Shown: in pieces, positions 1 through 7,868 of the stretch
Layout: each line of letters begins with the position of its first letter
Position numbering within the stretch: position 1 is the first letter of the stretch
Source: Spirochaetales bacterium
GTDB lineage: Bacteria; Spirochaetota; Spirochaetia; Sphaerochaetales; Sphaerochaetaceae
Assembly: GCA_022785155.1 (NCBI GenBank)
Contig: JALFRH010000084.1
Span: forward strand, 1 to 45,255
Direction: 5' to 3'
Length of the DNA: 45,255 bases
The notes under the pieces: generated by a model
Databases searched by the model: none
What the model was told of the DNA's origin: nothing
Seen by the model: only the letters and a program-made list of their open reading frames with translations
Translations under genes and position numbers: made by a program

Positions 1-4
1 ATAA

Positions 5-1711
5 TCAATTGAATTTTTTCATCACTTCAAAGCGCTTTATTTTTCTAGTGCTTGTAGTGGGTAAAGGTTCATCGGTGACTGTTACAAGAGTAATCTTTTT
101 ATAACTCTGAAGGTCTCTATTGACCTCTTCCACAATGCCGCTGATTATCTTTGATGTCTCATCCATGCCCTTTTCCTTCAATAACTGTGGATTTGGATAC
201 ACTACGGCCCTGATTATTTCCGACTTTGTCTCTTTATCCCCGATATAAGGAATAATGGATATCTGCTCTATCTCTCCATAAAGCTGGAACTTGTCTTCCA
301 GTTCCTCAGGAAAGACGTTCTTTCCCCCTTCAGTCACAATGACCGACTTTGCCCTTCCTGTAATATATAGATATCCATCTTTATCAATGTGCCCCACGTC
401 TCCTGTATTGAACCATCCGTCTTCGTCCAATACTTCATTGGTGCTTTCCGGGTTTTTGTAATATCCCTTCATTACTACGCTTCCCCTGATATACAGCACA
501 CCGTTTCCCTCATCATCGGGATCCACAATCTTCTGTTCCAAGGTAGGGATTATCTTTCCTACAGACTCCTCTTTGTATGCGGCTACCGGATTCAAGTGGG
601 TTACAGGAGAAGTCTCTGTCAGTCCATAGCCCTGGACAAAATCCAAGCCCAGCTGATTGAACCGTCTGAAGGTGGAGGCTGGAAGCGGGCCTCCTCCGGA
701 AATACATACTCTTATTCCATCCAAAGAAGCTTTTTTAAGAATACTCTTACCGAAGAACTTCTTTCCCAGGTTTATTCCTGTGATCTTTTTTATCGCCCCG
801 GACAATTCCATGAGGAAATGGACCAAAGAGGCCTTTAACCTCCCCTCTTTCTCTATGCCCTTCATTATGGAAGAAAGGAATCTGTTATAGATGATGGGAA
901 CAGCAAGGAACATAGTGACCTTGGCTTCCCTGAGTTCCCTTAATATTACAGGAACCACCAGTTTCTTTCCAAATAGACAGCAGGCACCGGAGAACATACA
1001 CTGGAGAAAGACAGCCGTCATAGTATATGCATGGTGGATGGGTAACACGGCATATACTACATCCGTAGGATATAGCGTCATGTATCTAAGCATTTTGAAG
1101 GCATCCGACACCAAGTTGGTGTGTGTAAGCACTACGCCCTTGGGGTTTCCTGTGGTGCCTGAAGTGAAGAGAATGGCAGCAGTGTCGTCGGAGTCCACCT
1201 TGGCCATAGTGCACTTCTCCCCATTTATGTCCAATATATATGGAAAAACATCTCCACACTCCAGAGATATCCTGAATTCCAAATTTGGAGCATTGACTTG
1301 GATTTTGTCTTCATCTGCAAATATTCCCTTGACGTCTCCGAAATCAAGGAGTCTCTCCAATTCCTCATTTCTCAGACCATGATCCAAGGGAACTATCACA
1401 CACCCCAGAAAAGTTATAGCCAAGTAGGCAAGGGCCCACTGGGGGGAGTTCTTACCACAAACAGCTATGTTATCTCCCTTCTTGATTCCCTTTGACTTAA
1501 TATAATATGCAATTTGGGCTATCTTTTCATAAGCCTCACGGAAAGTAAAGGAGAGAAAAGAGGGAGTCAGGGACTTCAAGGCTTCATTATCCGGGAATCG
1601 AGAGACAGTAATGGAGAAGGCTTCACCTATTGTAGGCCACTCTCCTTCAAAAGACTTTCCTCTATATTCTTCAAGATAATCCACTTGGGTGTAATAAATA
1701 TTTCTTGCCAT
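5..1711 (-). CDS. AMP-binding long-chain acyl-CoA synthetase (FadD/ACSL-like)
   Basis: Predicted to activate a carboxylic acid, probably a fatty acid, with ATP and CoA to form acyl-CoA in the cytoplasm. The 568-residue protein is full length for the family. The P-loop-like FTSGTTGNPKG motif lies near residues 182-192, GYGLTETSP near 365, and the hinge region GWFNTGDVG...GRAKSVIVTEGGKNVFP near 435-470. The C-terminus carries a TSTRKIKR segment that would hold the catalytic lysine. The start is an ATG preceded by TTGGAGA. The stop codon lies only 5 bases from the window edge, so the gene is complete. Chain-length specificity cannot be read. A lysophospholipid acyltransferase-like gene lies 1.3 kb away, which would fit membrane lipid recycling, but the two are not in one operon. 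Confidence 0.85.
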   Translation of the reverse strand: MARNIYYTQVDYLEEYRGKSFEGEWPTIGEAFSITVSRFPDNEALKSLTPSFLSFTFREAYEKIAQIAYYIKSKGIKKGDNIAVCGKNSPQWALAYLAITFLGCVIVPLDHGLRNEELERLLDFGDVKGIFADEDKIQVNAPNLEFRISLECGDVFPYILDINGEKCTMAKVDSDDTAAILFTSGTTGNPKGVVLTHTNLVSDAFKMLRYMTLYPTDVVYAVLPIHHAYTMTAVFLQCMFSGACCLFGKKLVVPVILRELREAKVTMFLAVPIIYNRFLSSIMKGIEKEGRLKASLVHFLMELSGAIKKITGINLGKKFFGKSILKKASLDGIRVCISGGGPLPASTFRRFNQLGLDFVQGYGLTETSPVTHLNPVAAYKEESVGKIIPTLEQKIVDPDDEGNGVLYIRGSVVMKGYYKNPESTNEVLDEDGWFNTGDVGHIDKDGYLYITGRAKSVIVTEGGKNVFPEELEDKFQLYGEIEQISIIPYIGDKETKSEIIRAVVYPNPQLLKEKGMDETSKIISGIVEEVNRDLQSYKKITLVTVTDEPLPTTSTRKIKRFEVMKKFN

Positions 1712-1885
1712 AAGTCTCCAAAGTCAAACAAATGTTATAAGATATTGAGAAATATCCTTCGGCCAATGACGATTTGTCAACAAATAGAGATAAACAACTA
1801 TAACAGCCATGGGTTTTTGTGTAATTTATAGATACAAAGAACCATAAAAGACCATTTATTATTTTACACTTTTTTCTTGCAGTGT

Positions 1886-1920
1886 ATAAAAATAGCCTAC
1901 TCCTTTTTAAGGGAATAGGC
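1886..1920 (-). terminator. Intrinsic terminator of the AraC-type regulator gene
   Basis: On the minus strand, a GC-rich stem (GCCTATTCC / GGAGTAGGC, one mismatch) with a TTAAAAA-type loop is followed by TATTTTTAT. It lies 17 bases past the regulator stop codon. The rest of the 225-base gap between the two minus-strand genes shows no supported gene. Confidence 0.7.
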
Positions 1921-1936
1921 CTGATTGTCAGTAGCA

Positions 1937-2812
1937 TCAAGCTTTCTTGATGGCTTTGTACTCTATATATCCTCTTTCACCCCTTGGCTCCAATTGGATA
2001 CGTGGCTCGTCTTCATTCCATCTGGCACCGATTAAAGACGGATCATATTTTTCCATCGCCCTTTCCACTTCTTTGATGGCTTCTTCGTAATTCTCTTCTT
2101 CAAAAGCTTCGCCTTGGAACATCAAGTACTCGCTTTCATCCATATCCACTACTTCAAAGCCATCCATCACCTTGCCATTCCAATCAAAAGGCAATTCCAC
2201 TCCCTGGACATATTTGCTTGTACCTGGCTTTCTGTATTTATCTGGAAGCCACATACATACAGGTTCAGGAGTAATGCTCTTGAGTATTCCCCAGACATCA
2301 CATCCCACTTCCATGGAGTAGTCCCAGTACTCCTCTCCCTTGACGCCTCTTTTGATCATTACCTTTCTCTTGGGTTTGGTGATTCTTGTAACAAAAATGT
2401 TTCTTGTTTCCGCCATTTTCTTTTCCTCTTTTAATCTGGAATCCCTGTATTTCAAACGGTAGGGGATAAAATAACAGATAGGAGAAGGACTTCTTTTATA
2501 CTCACCTGCAGATGTGCCGAATTCCTTTCTAAACGCTCTGATAAAACCTTCTACGCTTTCATATCCGGACTCGAAAGCTTGGTCGGTGACATCGCTCTCC
2601 CCGTTTTTCAATCTCTCTGCACTTCTTGTAAGCCTCAGCTTTCTCAAATACTCCCCCACTCCATATCCAGTGGCTTCAGCAAATAGCCTCTGGGCATGGA
2701 AGGGCGAATAGTTGGACACTCTCAACACATCATTGATCGTGATGTCCTCCAAGTAGTGCAGGATCAAAAACTCCTGCATTTTATCAACTGCTTCCCTTTG
2801 AAATCTATTCAT
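1937..2812 (-). CDS. AraC-family regulator with GyrI-like effector-binding domain
   Basis: A 291-residue transcription factor. Residues about 5-105 form the AraC-type double helix-turn-helix (EDITINDVLRVSNYSPFHAQR, then the second helix pair ending EFGTSAGEYKRS). Residues about 135-290 resemble the GyrI-like/effector-binding domain fused to AraC heads in many Firmicutes and spirochaetes, with the GMEL-like segment replaced by VQGVELP. Such proteins usually respond to a small hydrophobic or drug-like ligand, but the ligand is unknown here. The gene is monocistronic with its own terminator. The start ATG has only a weak upstream AGTTAGG. Confidence 0.85.
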   Translation of the reverse strand: MNRFQREAVDKMQEFLILHYLEDITINDVLRVSNYSPFHAQRLFAEATGYGVGEYLRKLRLTRSAERLKNGESDVTDQAFESGYESVEGFIRAFRKEFGTSAGEYKRSPSPICYFIPYRLKYRDSRLKEEKKMAETRNIFVTRITKPKRKVMIKRGVKGEEYWDYSMEVGCDVWGILKSITPEPVCMWLPDKYRKPGTSKYVQGVELPFDWNGKVMDGFEVVDMDESEYLMFQGEAFEEENYEEAIKEVERAMEKYDPSLIGARWNEDEPRIQLEPRGERGYIEYKAIKKA

Positions 2813-3030
2813 GGCCTAACTATATCTTTCTTCCCCTCTCTCAGCTTGACGAAAAATGCTCTTTATCGGATTCATCATTTTTTTGATGATCTTGTCAGTT
2901 CAGATTATTAAACAATCTATTATACTTGTGTTCACTTTTGTAAGAAACAAAGCTACGGTTGCTTTATTTTTATAGAATTAATCATTACATTCCCTTTAGA
3001 AGAAATACTTTAGGCAAGAGGTGTTTCAAG

Positions 3031-3834
3031 ATGGCAGACAAGAACAAAACTATTTATTACAGCGATGAGCTGAACGATGATTTTGCTTCCCTTGGAATAA
3101 AGAAAAAACCACTGGGGGATGATTTCGAGTATATACATAAGAATATACTGTGGAACACTTGTTCCTTTGTGATATATAGAATGATTGCTCAACCTCTTGT
3201 ATTTGTTTTTGTAAAAGTAGCCCATAGGCAGAGATTCAAAAACAGAAAGGTATTGAAGACTGCCAGGAAAACAGGTGCCTTCATATATGCAAACCATACC
3301 AATATGCTGTTGGATGCCTTTGTACCAAATATAGTGAAGCTACGTAAAAGAGGATATATCCTTGTGGGGCCCGACACCACCAGCATTCCAGGATTGAAGA
3401 ATATTGTGGAGATGGTCGGAGCCATTCCTTTGGGCCAGACTCTCTCTGAGAACAAAGAGATGCTGGAATGCATCAACCATAGGATAGCGAAGAACAAAGG
3501 CTTCATCACCATATATCCTGAAGCCCATATCTGGCCCTACTATACCGGCATAAGGGATTTCAAAGCAGGTTCCTTCAGTTATCCCTGCTACACTGATACT
3601 CCTGTTTTCGCCATGACCAACTGCTATCAGAAAAAACTAATTGGGAAGCACCCCAAAGTGGTCACCTTCGTAGACGGTCCTTTCTATCCAGATAAAAATC
3701 TTCCCATGAAAGAAAGAAAAGAGAAACTCAGAAAGCAGTGTTACGACACCATGGTGAAGAGAGCAAAGGAAAACTCCACATACTCCTACATAGTCTACGA
3801 AAAGAAAGACCTGGAAAATGCTGCCGAGCATTGA
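3031..3834 (+). CDS. 1-acyl-glycerol-3-phosphate acyltransferase-like protein (PlsC superfamily)
   Basis: Predicted membrane-associated acyltransferase of phospholipid synthesis. Visible motifs are NHTNMLLDAF (block I), a GAIPLGQ segment, IYPEAH (block III) and a late P-rich strand FVDGPFYP. Block I has five residues between His and Asp instead of the usual four, a pattern I recall from a PlsC-like subfamily of anaerobes, so the exact acceptor is uncertain. An upstream in-frame ATG at 2959 exists, but I choose 3031 because AAGAGG lies 9 bases before it and the extra 24 residues look non-coding. The protein is 267 residues. It is monocistronic and convergent with the flavin reductase gene. Confidence 0.75.
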   Translation: MADKNKTIYYSDELNDDFASLGIKKKPLGDDFEYIHKNILWNTCSFVIYRMIAQPLVFVFVKVAHRQRFKNRKVLKTARKTGAFIYANHTNMLLDAFVPNIVKLRKRGYILVGPDTTSIPGLKNIVEMVGAIPLGQTLSENKEMLECINHRIAKNKGFITIYPEAHIWPYYTGIRDFKAGSFSYPCYTDTPVFAMTNCYQKKLIGKHPKVVTFVDGPFYPDKNLPMKERKEKLRKQCYDTMVKRAKENSTYSYIVYEKKDLENAAEH

Positions 3835-3835
3835 A

Positions 3836-3857
3836 AAAGGGAGGCTACCCTCCCTTT
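3836..3857. terminator. Bidirectional terminator between convergent genes
   Basis: A perfect 9-bp stem (AAAGGGAGG / CCTCCCTTT) with a CTAC loop lies directly between the acyltransferase stop codon and the flavin reductase stop codon. On the minus strand it continues into TTTTTC; the plus-strand tail is shorter. Confidence 0.75.
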
Positions 3858-3858
3858 A

Positions 3859-4389
3859 TCAGATGATCTCCTCATCCACCACCGTTATATCTGTATCCAT
3901 GATATAGGCGTTCTTGATTTCTCCTATGAACATGTAGTGGTAGTCATCATTCTTGTACCAGCGGTCCTTTATTTCAGAACCAAAGCCCTCTTTATCTATA
4001 AAATGCTTACTTACCTTTTTCAGTGTAAAAGTAAGGTTGGCTTCCTCAAAGGCCACAGTGCCGTCCATAAATACCGGAGTCAAACCTGCCCCCTTGGCTT
4101 TATCTGTATCCCTTCCGCTATGGCTGCCACAGAAAGCCATTACACTCTTTTTCTCTGGAGGGAAGAATGAAACGGAGAAAGAATCGAACTTATCCATAAA
4201 GGAAAGAGTGTACCTGCTCTCCCTGACAAACACAAAGCAACAAGGTGAGCCCCACATATATCCCAAGCCACCCCAGCCTGCAGTCATAGTGTTCCATCCG
4301 TTTTCATCCCCTGCACTTAGCAAGAAATCATCTTGGCCTATTGAAGTAAAGGGATTCAGCTCCAAGCTTGATATTTCAATCTTTTCCAT
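3859..4389 (-). CDS. Flavin reductase-like FMN-binding split-barrel protein
   Basis: A 176-residue protein resembling the flavin reductase-like domain: an N-terminal GWNTMTAGWGG strand-turn, GSPCCFVFVRESRYT (the family's typical P...v.v...r.t segment) and FSVSFFP. Members bind FMN and either reduce it with NAD(P)H or act as small flavoprotein electron carriers. A strong AGGAGG lies just before the ATG and overlaps the end of the NYN-LOTUS gene 9 bases upstream, so the two are likely co-transcribed. The substrate is not determinable. Confidence 0.8.
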   Translation of the reverse strand: MEKIEISSLELNPFTSIGQDDFLLSAGDENGWNTMTAGWGGLGYMWGSPCCFVFVRESRYTLSFMDKFDSFSVSFFPPEKKSVMAFCGSHSGRDTDKAKGAGLTPVFMDGTVAFEEANLTFTLKKVSKHFIDKEGFGSEIKDRWYKNDDYHYMFIGEIKNAYIMDTDITVVDEEII

Positions 4390-4398
4390 TTCTTCCTC

Positions 4399-5115
4399 CT
4401 ATCTACATCTGTAGTAAAATGACGATTTATCTCTACGGACCTCATATTTCTTTGGAAAAGCGGAAATAAGATCCGAAAGTTTCTTGTAGTTGTAGGACCT
4501 GACATCGAAGTCCGGCTTTACACGCTTGATATAGGCTCCCGCCTGGGAGATATGGGTAAAGCCGTCTTCGTCCTCATATCTGTCTCCGGCTCTTCTGAGA
4601 AGTCTATGGACCTCTTCGATGCCACCGTTCTCCCTCTCCCTATAATAAGCGGGGTTTTGGTAATCCTCGAACCTATCGTTATCTTCATCCAGGTTCTCCA
4701 GAAATATAAACTCATCGCAGGCATTCCTGAAGGGCTCGGGAGTCTTTCTCTCACCTACGCCTATTACAAAGACACCGTCTTCATGGAGTCTTATGGCAAG
4801 GGGAGTATAATCACTGTCAGAGGCCACTATGGCAAAGGCATTGTAGGATTCCCTATGCAACAGATCCATGGTATCTATGGTCAGGGCCATATCTGTGGCA
4901 TTCTTACCTGATACGTAATCGAACTGCTGCTCAGCCTTGATTGCAAGCCTCTTGAGTTCCCCTTCCCAGTTTTTCAGAGTACTTTTCTTCCAGTTGCCAT
5001 AAGCACGCTTGACCACAATACGGCCATAGGTGGAGAGTTCCTGTATAATTCCCCCCAATTTCGACAACTGGGTATTGTCTGCATCAATCAAAAGAACAAT
5101 CTTATAGTCTTCCAT
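4399..5115 (-). CDS. NYN-domain nuclease with C-terminal OST-HTH/LOTUS domain
   Basis: A 238-residue protein. Residues 1-150 form a NYN (PIN-like) ribonuclease fold: VLLIDADN at the N-terminus, GKNATDMALTIDTMDLL in the middle and AIVASDSDYTPLAIRL, which together supply the acidic metal-binding residues. Residues about 165-238 fit the OST-HTH/LOTUS domain that binds RNA, including G-quadruplexes in some characterised cases. I use the ATG at 5115 because the family usually begins right before the LLIDADN strand. A TTG at 5190 would add 25 residues rich in Phe and Cys that overlap the divergent SPFH promoter. It precedes the flavin reductase-like gene in an apparent operon. Confidence 0.85.
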   Translation of the reverse strand: MEDYKIVLLIDADNTQLSKLGGIIQELSTYGRIVVKRAYGNWKKSTLKNWEGELKRLAIKAEQQFDYVSGKNATDMALTIDTMDLLHRESYNAFAIVASDSDYTPLAIRLHEDGVFVIGVGERKTPEPFRNACDEFIFLENLDEDNDRFEDYQNPAYYRERENGGIEEVHRLLRRAGDRYEDEDGFTHISQAGAYIKRVKPDFDVRSYNYKKLSDLISAFPKKYEVRRDKSSFYYRCR

Positions 5116-5175
5116 GTAAGAAATATAACAAAAGCAAAAGAACATAGAAAGAGAAAAGCCTACTTTTTCTTCCTG

Positions 5176-5207
5176 TTGACACAGCTTCAATTTGATATCA
5201 TTATAAT
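5176..5207 (+). promoter_or_regulatory. Promoter of the SPFH-Arc operon
   Basis: TTGACA at 5176-5181 is followed by TATAAT at 5202-5207 with a 20-base spacer. That is longer than usual; CATTAT at 5199-5204 would give 17. AAGGAG and the SPFH start follow at once. Confidence 0.5.
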
Positions 5208-5227
5208 ATCACATAAGGAGAGATTGT

Positions 5228-6268
5228 ATGTCACAAGTAAAATACACTGAAGAAAAAATCCTGAAACCAATAAAGGGCTTTGTCCCTCTTTTCCTTATAA
5301 TAGTATTTATACTGGCTTCCATCGGATTAATGATCCTGGGAGGAATACTGATCGACGAGTACGATAGTTATGTTCTTGGAGGAGTATCCCTTGGGCTGGG
5401 TATCCTTCTTTGTATAGCAAGCAGCATTTCCTTTGCAGGCTTGAAGGTCATCAACCCCAACGAAGCCATTGTCCTTTCCCTTTTCGGCAAATATATAGGA
5501 ACCATCTATGAAAACGGCTTCTGGTACGTCAATCCATTTGCTTCGGCAATATATCCCCAGGCAAAGATAGCAGAAGCAAAGAATGCCAGACTTCAAGCAT
5601 ATGCTGGCAAGAAGAGCCAGGCTGAAGTATCTGCATCAGAGGCTGCCATAGCCAGTGCAAAGAAGGTAAGCACAAAGGTATGCACCTTTGTAAACGGCAA
5701 CCAAAAGGTAAACGACAAGCTGGGTAACCCTGTGGAAGTCAGCGCAATCGTCATCTGGAAGGTTGTCAACGCAACAAAGGCTGTATTGAACGTAGACTAC
5801 TACAAGGAATATCTTTCAAACCAGACAGACTCCACCATAAGAAACGTTGCCCGCCTCTACCCCTACGACATCATCGATGACGAAGACGACGAGAAGGACG
5901 AAATCAACGAGAAGACTCTCAGAGGTTCCGCAACCATCATTGCCGAAGAGATGAAGAAAGAGCTGGCATCCAAGGTTGAAGATGCAGGTATCGAGATAGT
6001 GGAGGTAAGGCTCAATCAGATTGCATATGCTCCTGAGATTGCAGCTGCAATGCTCCAGAGGCAGCAGGCCATTGCAGTCATAGCTGCAAGAAAGAAAATT
6101 GTAGAGGGTGCCGTGACAATGGTTGAAATGGCCCTGGACAAACTCAAGGAAGATGACGTAGTGGATTTGGACGAAGAAAGAAAAGCACAGATGGTATCAA
6201 ATCTTCTAGTTGTGCTATGCTCAAGTAAGGAAGCAAATCCTATACTTAATGCAGGATCGATATATTAA
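5228..6268 (+). CDS. SPFH/band-7 domain membrane protein
   Basis: A 346-residue stomatin/prohibitin-like protein. Two hydrophobic segments (about 18-41 and 48-70) anchor it in the cytoplasmic membrane. Residues about 72-290 form the SPFH domain (INPNEAIVLSLFGKYIGT, then VEVSAIVIWKVVNATKAV). An Ala-rich helix with GIEIVEVRLNQIAYAPEIAAAMLQRQQA is the usual oligomerisation region. SPFH proteins scaffold membrane microdomains and often partner with proteases, but no NfeD or FtsH gene is next to it. It has AAGGAGA before ATG and overlaps the next gene by one base (TAATG), so the two are translationally coupled. Confidence 0.9.
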   Translation: MSQVKYTEEKILKPIKGFVPLFLIIVFILASIGLMILGGILIDEYDSYVLGGVSLGLGILLCIASSISFAGLKVINPNEAIVLSLFGKYIGTIYENGFWYVNPFASAIYPQAKIAEAKNARLQAYAGKKSQAEVSASEAAIASAKKVSTKVCTFVNGNQKVNDKLGNPVEVSAIVIWKVVNATKAVLNVDYYKEYLSNQTDSTIRNVARLYPYDIIDDEDDEKDEINEKTLRGSATIIAEEMKKELASKVEDAGIEIVEVRLNQIAYAPEIAAAMLQRQQAIAVIAARKKIVEGAVTMVEMALDKLKEDDVVDLDEERKAQMVSNLLVVLCSSKEANPILNAGSIY

Positions 6269-6444
6269 TGGCAGAGAAGAAACAAGTACCACTTCGAATA
6301 TCAAAAGAACTCTTCGACGAGCTCTCAAGATGGGCGGAAGATGATTTCAGGTCCCTTAACGGGCAGATAGAATATCTTCTTACCGACTGCGTCAGAAAGA
6401 GACGAAAGAAAGAATTCTCACAAAACAATGGGGAAAAGGAGTAA
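6268..6444 (+). CDS. Arc-like ribbon-helix-helix DNA-binding small protein
   Basis: A 58-residue protein. An N-terminal strand (QVPLRISKELFDELSRWAED) is followed by FRSLNGQIEYLLTDCV, the R-S-x-N-x-x-I pattern of the Arc repressor family, and a basic tail (RKRRKK). Such proteins dimerise and insert a beta ribbon into the major groove. The start overlaps the SPFH stop codon (TAATG), so it is co-translated with the membrane protein. I recall SPFH-Arc gene pairs in other bacteria, but the role is not established. Confidence 0.8.
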   Translation: MAEKKQVPLRISKELFDELSRWAEDDFRSLNGQIEYLLTDCVRKRRKKEFSQNNGEKE

Positions 6445-6457
6445 AACTCCCTTTCCC
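6431..6457. terminator. Bidirectional hairpin between convergent genes
   Basis: GGGAAAAGGAG and CTCCCTTTCCC form an 11-bp stem with one mismatch around a TAAAA loop that contains the Arc-like gene's stop codon. The T-tracts on either side are weak. Confidence 0.5.
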
Positions 6458-7476
6458 TATATTTCATCCTCCACTCTCTCCATAGCCTTCACCACTCTAT
6501 CTGAAAACTCATCGAACTCCGGATCCTCAACTTGAAGGGACTTATCTGAAAGAATCCTCTCGGCAGCCCTCTTGGCCCCCTCTTTGAAAGAAGTCTTTGT
6601 AACCATTTCCGGTACAAGGGCCCTTAGTTTCGTATTGACGAATATTACGTTGCAGGCCTTGTCTCCAAGAAGCTCTCCTGTAAAATCGTAGCCATATTTC
6701 GCCCCCACCTTTCCCAAAAGTGAAGATGGAACAAAGCATGGCCTATACTCCCCCGACACAGCTTCTGCAATGGTTGAAAGGATTTCATTCCACGTCAGCC
6801 TATCATTTCCTGTAATCTGATATGCTTCCCCTATGGTCTCTTTCCTTCCCATGAGGCCTGTGAAACCTAGGGCAAAATCTTCACACCAAGTAAGAGTCCA
6901 GAAAGATAAACCATCTCCCGGAACCAGAATCTTCTTTCCTTCCAGCATTCTCTTAACCACCTGCCATGAACCCTTTTTGCCATGGATGGCCACAGGAAAC
7001 TTCCTGTCATCATAGGTATGGCTTGGCCTTACTACAGTAATGGGAAAACCTGTATTTCTGTATTCATTGAAAAACACTTCTTCTGCAGCCTTCTTGTTCC
7101 TCGAATACTCCCAATAGGGGTTTTCAAGAGGAGTCTCCTCTGTAATGAATGGGGAATGGAGAGGCTTCTGGTATGCTGATGCAGAAGAAATGAAGATATA
7201 TTGGTCCGTTTTATCTCCAAAGAGCCTAATGTCACGCCTGGCATCCCTTTCATCAAAGACGATGAAAGAAGCCACAGTATCGAAATATAGACCGTCAAGT
7301 GCCCTTCTTACACCCTCTTCATCATTGACATCCATGAATATCTCTTTGACGCCTTCAGGTACTTCATCTTTCCTGTTGCCTCGATTAAGCGTCCAAACTT
7401 CCCAACCAAGATCCATTAATCTTCTTACAATACTCAGGCTTATGGTTCCGCTTCCACCTACAAACAATGCTTTCAT
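6457..7476 (-). CDS. NAD-dependent epimerase/dehydratase (extended SDR)
   Basis: A 339-residue atypical extended short-chain dehydrogenase. The N-terminal Rossmann motif is VGGSGTIS (a variant of GxxGxxG), followed by LNRGNR for cofactor selection. SSASAYQ supplies the active Ser region and YSRNK the catalytic Tyr-x-x-x-Lys. The family acts on nucleotide sugars or related small substrates; the substrate cannot be told. The ATG at 7476 is preceded by GGAGGAG, which decides the start against an in-frame TTG 12 bases upstream. It lies convergent with the SPFH-Arc pair. Confidence 0.85.
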   Translation of the reverse strand: MKALFVGGSGTISLSIVRRLMDLGWEVWTLNRGNRKDEVPEGVKEIFMDVNDEEGVRRALDGLYFDTVASFIVFDERDARRDIRLFGDKTDQYIFISSASAYQKPLHSPFITEETPLENPYWEYSRNKKAAEEVFFNEYRNTGFPITVVRPSHTYDDRKFPVAIHGKKGSWQVVKRMLEGKKILVPGDGLSFWTLTWCEDFALGFTGLMGRKETIGEAYQITGNDRLTWNEILSTIAEAVSGEYRPCFVPSSLLGKVGAKYGYDFTGELLGDKACNVIFVNTKLRALVPEMVTKTSFKEGAKRAAERILSDKSLQVEDPEFDEFSDRVVKAMERVEDEI

Positions 7477-7527
7477 AGTCTCCTCCAATTAGAGTCTACA
7501 TCAATATAGGGCAAAAATCATTTAAAA

Positions 7528-7550
7528 ACGGCTAGAGACCATCTAGCCGT
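7528..7550. terminator. Perfect 9-bp hairpin, minus-strand terminator-like
   Basis: ACGGCTAGA and TCTAGCCGT pair perfectly around a GACCA loop. Read on the minus strand the stem is followed by TTTTAAA, as in an intrinsic terminator. Read on the plus strand it abuts AAGGAGGAG, a strong ribosome-binding sequence before a short ORF. Confidence 0.55.
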
Positions 7551-7567
7551 AAGGAGGAGTTATTATT

Positions 7568-7630
7568 ATGAAAAAATTTATTCTTTCGCTCTTGCTGATT
7601 ACAATATACACGACTCTTCGTTGTTTTTAA
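7568..7630 (+). CDS. Possible 20-codon hydrophobic peptide
   Basis: An ATG 11 bases after AAGGAGG opens a 20-codon frame: two lysines, a leucine/isoleucine-rich core and a terminal Arg-Cys-Phe. It looks like a signal-peptide fragment, a leader peptide or a very small membrane peptide. Nothing recognisable follows in frame. It could also be the stub of a decayed exported-protein gene. The support is the ribosome-binding site and composition only. Confidence 0.35.
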   Translation: MKKFILSLLLITIYTTLRCF

Positions 7631-7723
7631 TCAAGTATAGATGGAGAGTATATGAAGTTGAGGTTTTTCACCTATTATCAGACTATCTCCTTTTAGTGTC
7701 TACTTTTCAATGTAAACTTAAAA

Positions 7724-7744
7724 TGGCCATGGAAACCATGGCCA
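7724..7744. repeat. Perfect 9-bp hairpin followed by a ribosome-binding-like sequence
   Basis: TGGCCATGG and CCATGGCCA pair around AAA. On the minus strand it continues as TTTTAAG, and on the plus strand as ATAAAGGAGGG. This is the second hairpin of this design in the 380-base gap downstream of trmD. Confidence 0.55.
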
Positions 7745-7794
7745 ATAAAGGAGGGATTGAAAAGAAAATTAAGCGCTCGCCGCTTTTCCTGTTC

Positions 7795-7831
7795 AAAAAA
7801 AGAATAACAAACCAATAGGGAGAATTGGTTT
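7795..7831 (-). terminator. Probable trmD terminator
   Basis: AAACCAAT and ATTGGTTT form a perfect 8-bp stem (7809-7831) about 40 bases past the trmD stop codon. On the minus strand it is followed, after seven bases, by a run of seven T's. Confidence 0.5.
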
Positions 7832-7868
7832 CAACATAGTGACGAATTGAAATATTTTTAAGTAGATA

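Noticed and set aside
1671..1940. 89-codon minus-strand frame between the acyl-CoA synthetase and AraC genes
   Set aside because: It covers the AraC gene's terminator and the synthetase start, has no ribosome-binding site and has a non-protein-like composition.
2959..3030. 24-residue N-terminal extension of the acyltransferase
   Set aside because: No ribosome-binding site at 2959; AAGAGG fits the ATG at 3031 and the extension is basic and aromatic like untranslated sequence.
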